Source: Lycium barbarum (Eukaryota; Streptophyta; Magnoliopsida; Solanales; Solanaceae). From it: 64,000 nucleotides of DNA. Shown piece after piece: positions 59,954 to 64,000 of this stretch. The notes beneath the pieces are model-generated. The model ran no database searches. It was not told the origin of the DNA and saw nothing but the letters and a program-made list of their open reading frames with translations. The translations under genes and the position numbers were made by a program. The stretch is from assembly GCF_019175385.1 (NCBI RefSeq), contig NC_083339.1:77892307-77956306 (forward strand), written 5' to 3'. Numbering within the stretch: position 1 is the stretch's first letter; every line of letters starts with the position of its first letter.

Positions 59954-62279
59954 TTCTCCCCCCCCCCCCCCCCCCCTTTAAAAACATTCGTCCTCGAATG
60001 TTGTGGTTACAAATCCACGATGCTTTCATTGATTTCATGAAGTGATTGGGCTTCTACTGACTCCTGTCATCTTATCTTTATACTATCAGTTTGGTCACCC
60101 TTTTTCTCATTCCTTCTTAATTCTTTATTGCACTATTCCCTAAATTTTATAACCTTCTGTTCTTATGTATGAAATCAGGAATCAACTAATACTGGGTAAT
60201 CGTTCTCCTTCCACTAAGGTAATTCTGACCCGCAACTTCTATAGCTAACCATTGATTAGTAAGTACGTCTTCTTACTTGCTGGTAGACGACTATGGCGCC
60301 TTCCTTTGCTTACTTCTGTGGTACTAATTTGGGCCATCCGTTTTCATACTCGTCGATCTCACATACGCACCACATCATCTCTTTGTGGTCTACTGTCAGA
60401 TCCCTTGATTTCCTCACAATTTCATCATAATTCCTTCCACAACAGCCTTTTATTGCTGACGAACCCCTAGTCTTAACGGTTATTTACTTCAAATTATCCA
60501 TCCAATTTCTCTTCCAAGATCAACTATAACTATATCCTTAACACAATCACTTAAATACGTACACACCTAATATTTCCTTGTAGTAGGGTTACACTTATGT
60601 TGAGCTAACAATCATGGGTCAAACTAATTCACGACGCAAAATGTTCTCGAACCCATATTAGAAATTTTCCTTTCCAACTTCTTCTCCTCAAATCTTGCTA
60701 GTGTAGATCTATAAGCATAGAACTAAGGCAAACTCTCACTTCACCACAACTTCTTTCCAACACGAGTATACTTATCCTTGATTCCTTTATACTCATTATC
60801 CTTGATTCCTTTATACTCGTGATTACTCAATTAGCCTTTATTCTTCATTGACTTTCTATCGCTGCCCTCACATCCTTTTTATTGGACATTTTTAGCGATG
60901 ATTGTTTAGATAATTCTATAATACGTGCTCTCGTATTCGGCATAGCTGGCGACTTGTGCGATACTTTCTAATCCTTGGCGATACTTCCATCTTACTACCC
61001 ATAAGACCACAGCCTTTATCCTTTGGAAATCGCCGCACTGCCTATAATTACCCTTTTTGTTAAGATTCTCACTTCTTCTGGCACGAAGATTCGCTTTCGC
61101 CATAACTCAGTTGTCCTTGGTATTCATTTCATTCTTCTCCTTTGTCTGGATGACCCGCAAACCTTTCTTATCCTTTTTATTACCCTTCAGAATATGTCAC
61201 TGCGTATTTAGATGCGGTCCAAATTTCTCCGGTACGTGCAATTTGACCCACAGTCTAGAGATGTCATATCTCACATCAACGAGAATCATTCGTTTCGACT
61301 TGTTAATCCCCTTACTTTCCTATCATACTCTTTTCCATACATGCCCCATAATATACTTATTTCCAATTTGTTTCTACTTTCTCCTGATACATTCTCGACA
61401 TCTTAGTACATCTCGAACATTGGCTTCTTCGCGCTAATACACTTCTTTCTTTAGAATTTTAGGAATGTTATAATTCATTTTAGGACAAAGTATGCTCTTC
61501 CCCCCCCCCCCCCCCCCCCCCTTTTTTTTTAAGGATATTCTTATATACCAGTAACCTTTGAATATTAATCCTCATCGATAATCACTTGGTCTACCTTAAC
61601 GATCCTCCCACTTCTCAGTTCTTTCTAATGCCGGAGTTCCTTTCGTCTCACAGTTCGACTTACTTCCCTTTCTGCTAGTTGAAGTCTGGTATTAAATCAA
61701 ACGCTTATACATATCCGATCCAAAGCAGGTGCCTCCTTTGTTTGTTTTCTTTCCACTTCTACCTTTTATGACTAGTAATTCCCTGTGCTAGTGAATTAAT
61801 GGGGACAAGGGATTTCATTAATCCCCTTTGTGGAGTGTCCGATTATACCTCGCTCCTTCAACCCTAGTCTTTTTCCGCCATCATCTTCTTAATACCCTTG
61901 AAATTCATCTTGCTCCGGGTTCCTAATTTCAATTTTCGTCTATATTATACCATTAAAGATAATATTCCACATCCTTTCATTTGCTTAACTCATTTGTCCC
62001 GCAACTCTCCTTAAGTACTTGTCTGCATTACAACTATGCATCGTAGTTCTTCCAGTGTCCTGCCGCTTCTTGTTCTTATCATGAAATTCTTAGGAAGTAC
62101 ACTTTTTCCCTTATTCTTTTGGTCAAGCCTTCATTTTTCTTTTTGCTACTACGGCTAGTTCATGTATCATTGTTTCCTTTATAATCGAATCTCTATACTC
62201 TTTACAGAGGTTCTTATCCCTTGTCACTGATATATTGCCTCCTAGTTAGCTTTGTTAACTTATTATCCTCTCTCCTGTA
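59954..62279 (-). other. Element D2 interior 3' part, non-coding in view
   Basis: It begins with an extreme purine tract (minus strand AAA then G19 then AGAA, 59954-59979) and ACATTCG-TCCT-CGAATGT (59984-60001), so it is the 3' end of a minus-strand interior. No pol motif is visible in 2.3 kb. Scattered words resemble interiors E and A' (TTGCTGAC.AACCCCT near 60450). A second C22 run lies at 61500-61521. It is interrupted by LTR G at 62280. Confidence 0.7.
61500..61530. repeat. C22T9 homopolymer tract
   Basis: The minus strand reads A9G22, like a polypurine tract, but no LTR terminus follows it, so its status as a second tract is unproven. Confidence 0.85.
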
Positions 62280-64000
62280 TGTTACACCCCGTATCATCGA
62301 GGAAGCACTTATCAAATTTGAAACATAAGTACGTTGAGTTATGGTTAAGTGGAACCACTTTGGAATATAAGGAGAAAGCATTATTAAGTATATTTAATGA
62401 GGAAGGATGTATATAAGGTATACCAGAAGGTTTTATAAGGAAATGAGTGGAAGAAATAGAGTAGTACGACTTTCGAAAAAGGATGGGAAATGTTTTGTGC
62501 GAAAATTTTGGTCCAACTTAGTGAGAGAATATCTCTTAGCATATGAAGTGTTTTAACGTGAAACAAAAGCCTAATATGAAGTTCGTCGAGTCTAGTTTCC
62601 AACGCAACAAACTGCTCGTCAATTGGACATCGGAGGAGAGAATTTTGGACGTTACAAGTTCAGCTGACAGAGCAGAAACGCGTGCTACAGTACTGATACA
62701 GTACCGACTGCTACAGTGTTGCTACAGTACCCGACCCGAATTTGACCCTTATAAAATGAGTAAGAACCCTCTTTTTTCATCAGATTTTGCTAGAAAAATC
62801 CAGAAATTGAAGAGAGAGAGAGTGAGGAAAACAAAAAGTGAGCAATTTTTAAGTCGCGGAGTAGTGGTTTAGGTCCGGGTAACGCATGGTTGTGATTCTA
62901 GTGTTGTTTTGCGGTGGATTTTAGCGTGGATACTGAGGATATTGTGGTCTTAACAAGAAAGAAGGTATGAATCTTTCTCTTTTGGTATTATTTAAGACTT
63001 AATTATGGAGATAAAGTCGTTAAATAATTGTGTAGTAAGTTGGTTAGTTATAGAAGTTGGAAAACAGCGTGTGGGCTGTTTAATGGTACATATTGGTATT
63101 GGAAATGATGTTATTGATGTTGGTATTGTTGTTGTTGTTGTTGGTTGCTGAATTGAGATTCCGGGCTAGGCATATAAACAGGGGAAATGCTGCCCGATTT
63201 TCAGCAGGATATAAAATAGTTTGACTTGAGAGCTTAGCACAAACATACTACGATGAGTCTAACGATTTGTGAATCCTCTTAAATGTAGACTTGTGAGCTC
63301 GGACGAATAAGTGTAGATTATTGGAGGCTGAACAGGTATGATAAGGCTCGTCCCTTTCTTTCAAAGGCATGATTCCTATGGTATGATTTTATAAATGTTT
63401 CCGTAACCTTCTTGTTTTCAAAAAATAAAAGTCCATGGTTCTTAAAGCTTCTCATGATGTGGAGGATAAGAATGATTTTATGATGGTGACAATGATAATG
63501 ATGATTTCGTGTTTTAAGAACTCAAGCTTATGATTTCAAAGAGAATATGAGAATGTGGAGCTACTTCTAGAAGTTCACAATTTTATTCATTGATGATGAC
63601 TCTACCTCTAAAGGCTCCAAGGTGTATGTAAAGTTACCCCTTCATTCTTTTTGGCATGAACTACGTAAAGTGAGCGAAAGATGAACATACATGACTCCAA
63701 TGAACTCTAATTCTCAGTGGTACTTGACATGATAATTGTCTTTGATTCTCCAGTGTTGGTTTATTCTAATTATTCTATTGAGTCTCAGATGATGACTTAG
63801 CTTGCATATGGTTTCTCATGATATTCTACTCGTACATACCGTTAATATATCATTCACCGAGTCCCGAGCTAGGTAGGTATTCGTGCACAGTCTCATTGCA
63901 TTGTTTCACCGAGTCCCTCACTAGAGGGACGGGTACGATATATATATGATGATTTCACCGAGCCCCTCACTAGAGGGCCGGGTACGTTATATATATGATG
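62280..64000 (+). mobile_element. LTR family G, sense, running off the window
   Basis: It starts TGTTACACCCCGTATCATCG after CTGTA (62275-62279, possible duplication). The cassette of GCTACAGT / ACTGTAGC-like words (62688-62735) precedes TATAAAA (62750-62756), then donor-like GAAG|GTATGAATC (near 62963) and ACAG|GTATGATAAGG (near 63332). The R-region starts at the end, with CACCGAGTCCCTCACTAGAGG units. It could be a solo LTR or a 5' LTR; the window ends first. Confidence 0.82.
63851..64000. repeat. ~49-bp tandem units with CCCTC-ACTA-GAGGG hairpin
   Basis: Two clear units and one degenerate unit: TTCACCGAGYCCCTCACTAG, then AGGGMCGGGTACG, then TATATATGATGA. Same position in the LTR as the CACCGTGCCTA units of families C and D. 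Confidence 0.8.

Overview
This is repeat-only plant nuclear DNA, most likely from a eudicot and plausibly Solanaceae. I see no host gene, rRNA, tRNA or CRISPR. Nearly every base belongs to a deep nest of Ty3/gypsy LTR retrotransposons. The coding remnants (gag CCHC knuckle, DSG protease, FIDD reverse transcriptase, RNase H, HHCC/DDE integrase with a C-terminal chromodomain) fit the Tekay/Del chromovirus lineage. The primer sites match plant initiator-Met tRNA (TGGTATCAGAGC). The LTRs are long (2.3-3.1 kb). I call the LTR families A to G; these are my labels, not database names. The lineage and organism assignments come from recalled family features, not a search.

Block I (1-10319). A plus-strand host element, Tek1, carries gag tail, protease, RT and RNase H with stop codons. 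It is split by an antisense family-A solo LTR (1997-4557) and then by an antisense family-C LTR (4932-10319). The family-C LTR is itself split by an antisense family-B solo LTR (5952-8818, 5-bp target duplication CTAGC). Position ~10320 is an abrupt junction where several elements lose their ends. It is best read as one large deletion joining two separate nests.

Block II (10320-46010). The base host is Tek2, a minus-strand chromovirus: gag 45280-46010, integrase and chromodomain 41101-42218 plus 44916-45279, 3' LTR 40379-41100. Its protease, RT and RNase H are deleted. Into it went LTR F2 (42219-44915) and sense LTR S (37861-40378). Into S went element F1 (5' LTR 34735-37860, non-coding interior 31368-34734). 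Into F1 went element D (14542-31367, gag only). Into the D LTRs went solo LTR C2 (16806-19351, duplication AGACA), further family-C LTRs (10320-14541), a Stowaway-like MITE (15533-15768), and a complete non-coding LTR element E (23049-30341, duplication TATAC).

Block III (46011-64000). Element D2 (minus strand) is inserted in the Tek2 gag. Its 3' LTR is split by the complete element A' (46249-55155, duplication AACAC) and by sense solo LTR A2 (56825-59249, duplication CCTTA). Its interior (59954-62279) is split by LTR G, which runs off the window.

The coding parts are all broken. The most interesting signal is in the non-coding DNA. Divergent LTR families share an ordered set of short hairpins with paired base changes. 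Each family has its own palindrome cassette just upstream of its TATA box. A conserved inverted repeat sits beside the polypurine tract. Leader and interior sequences are shared between families whose LTRs differ.
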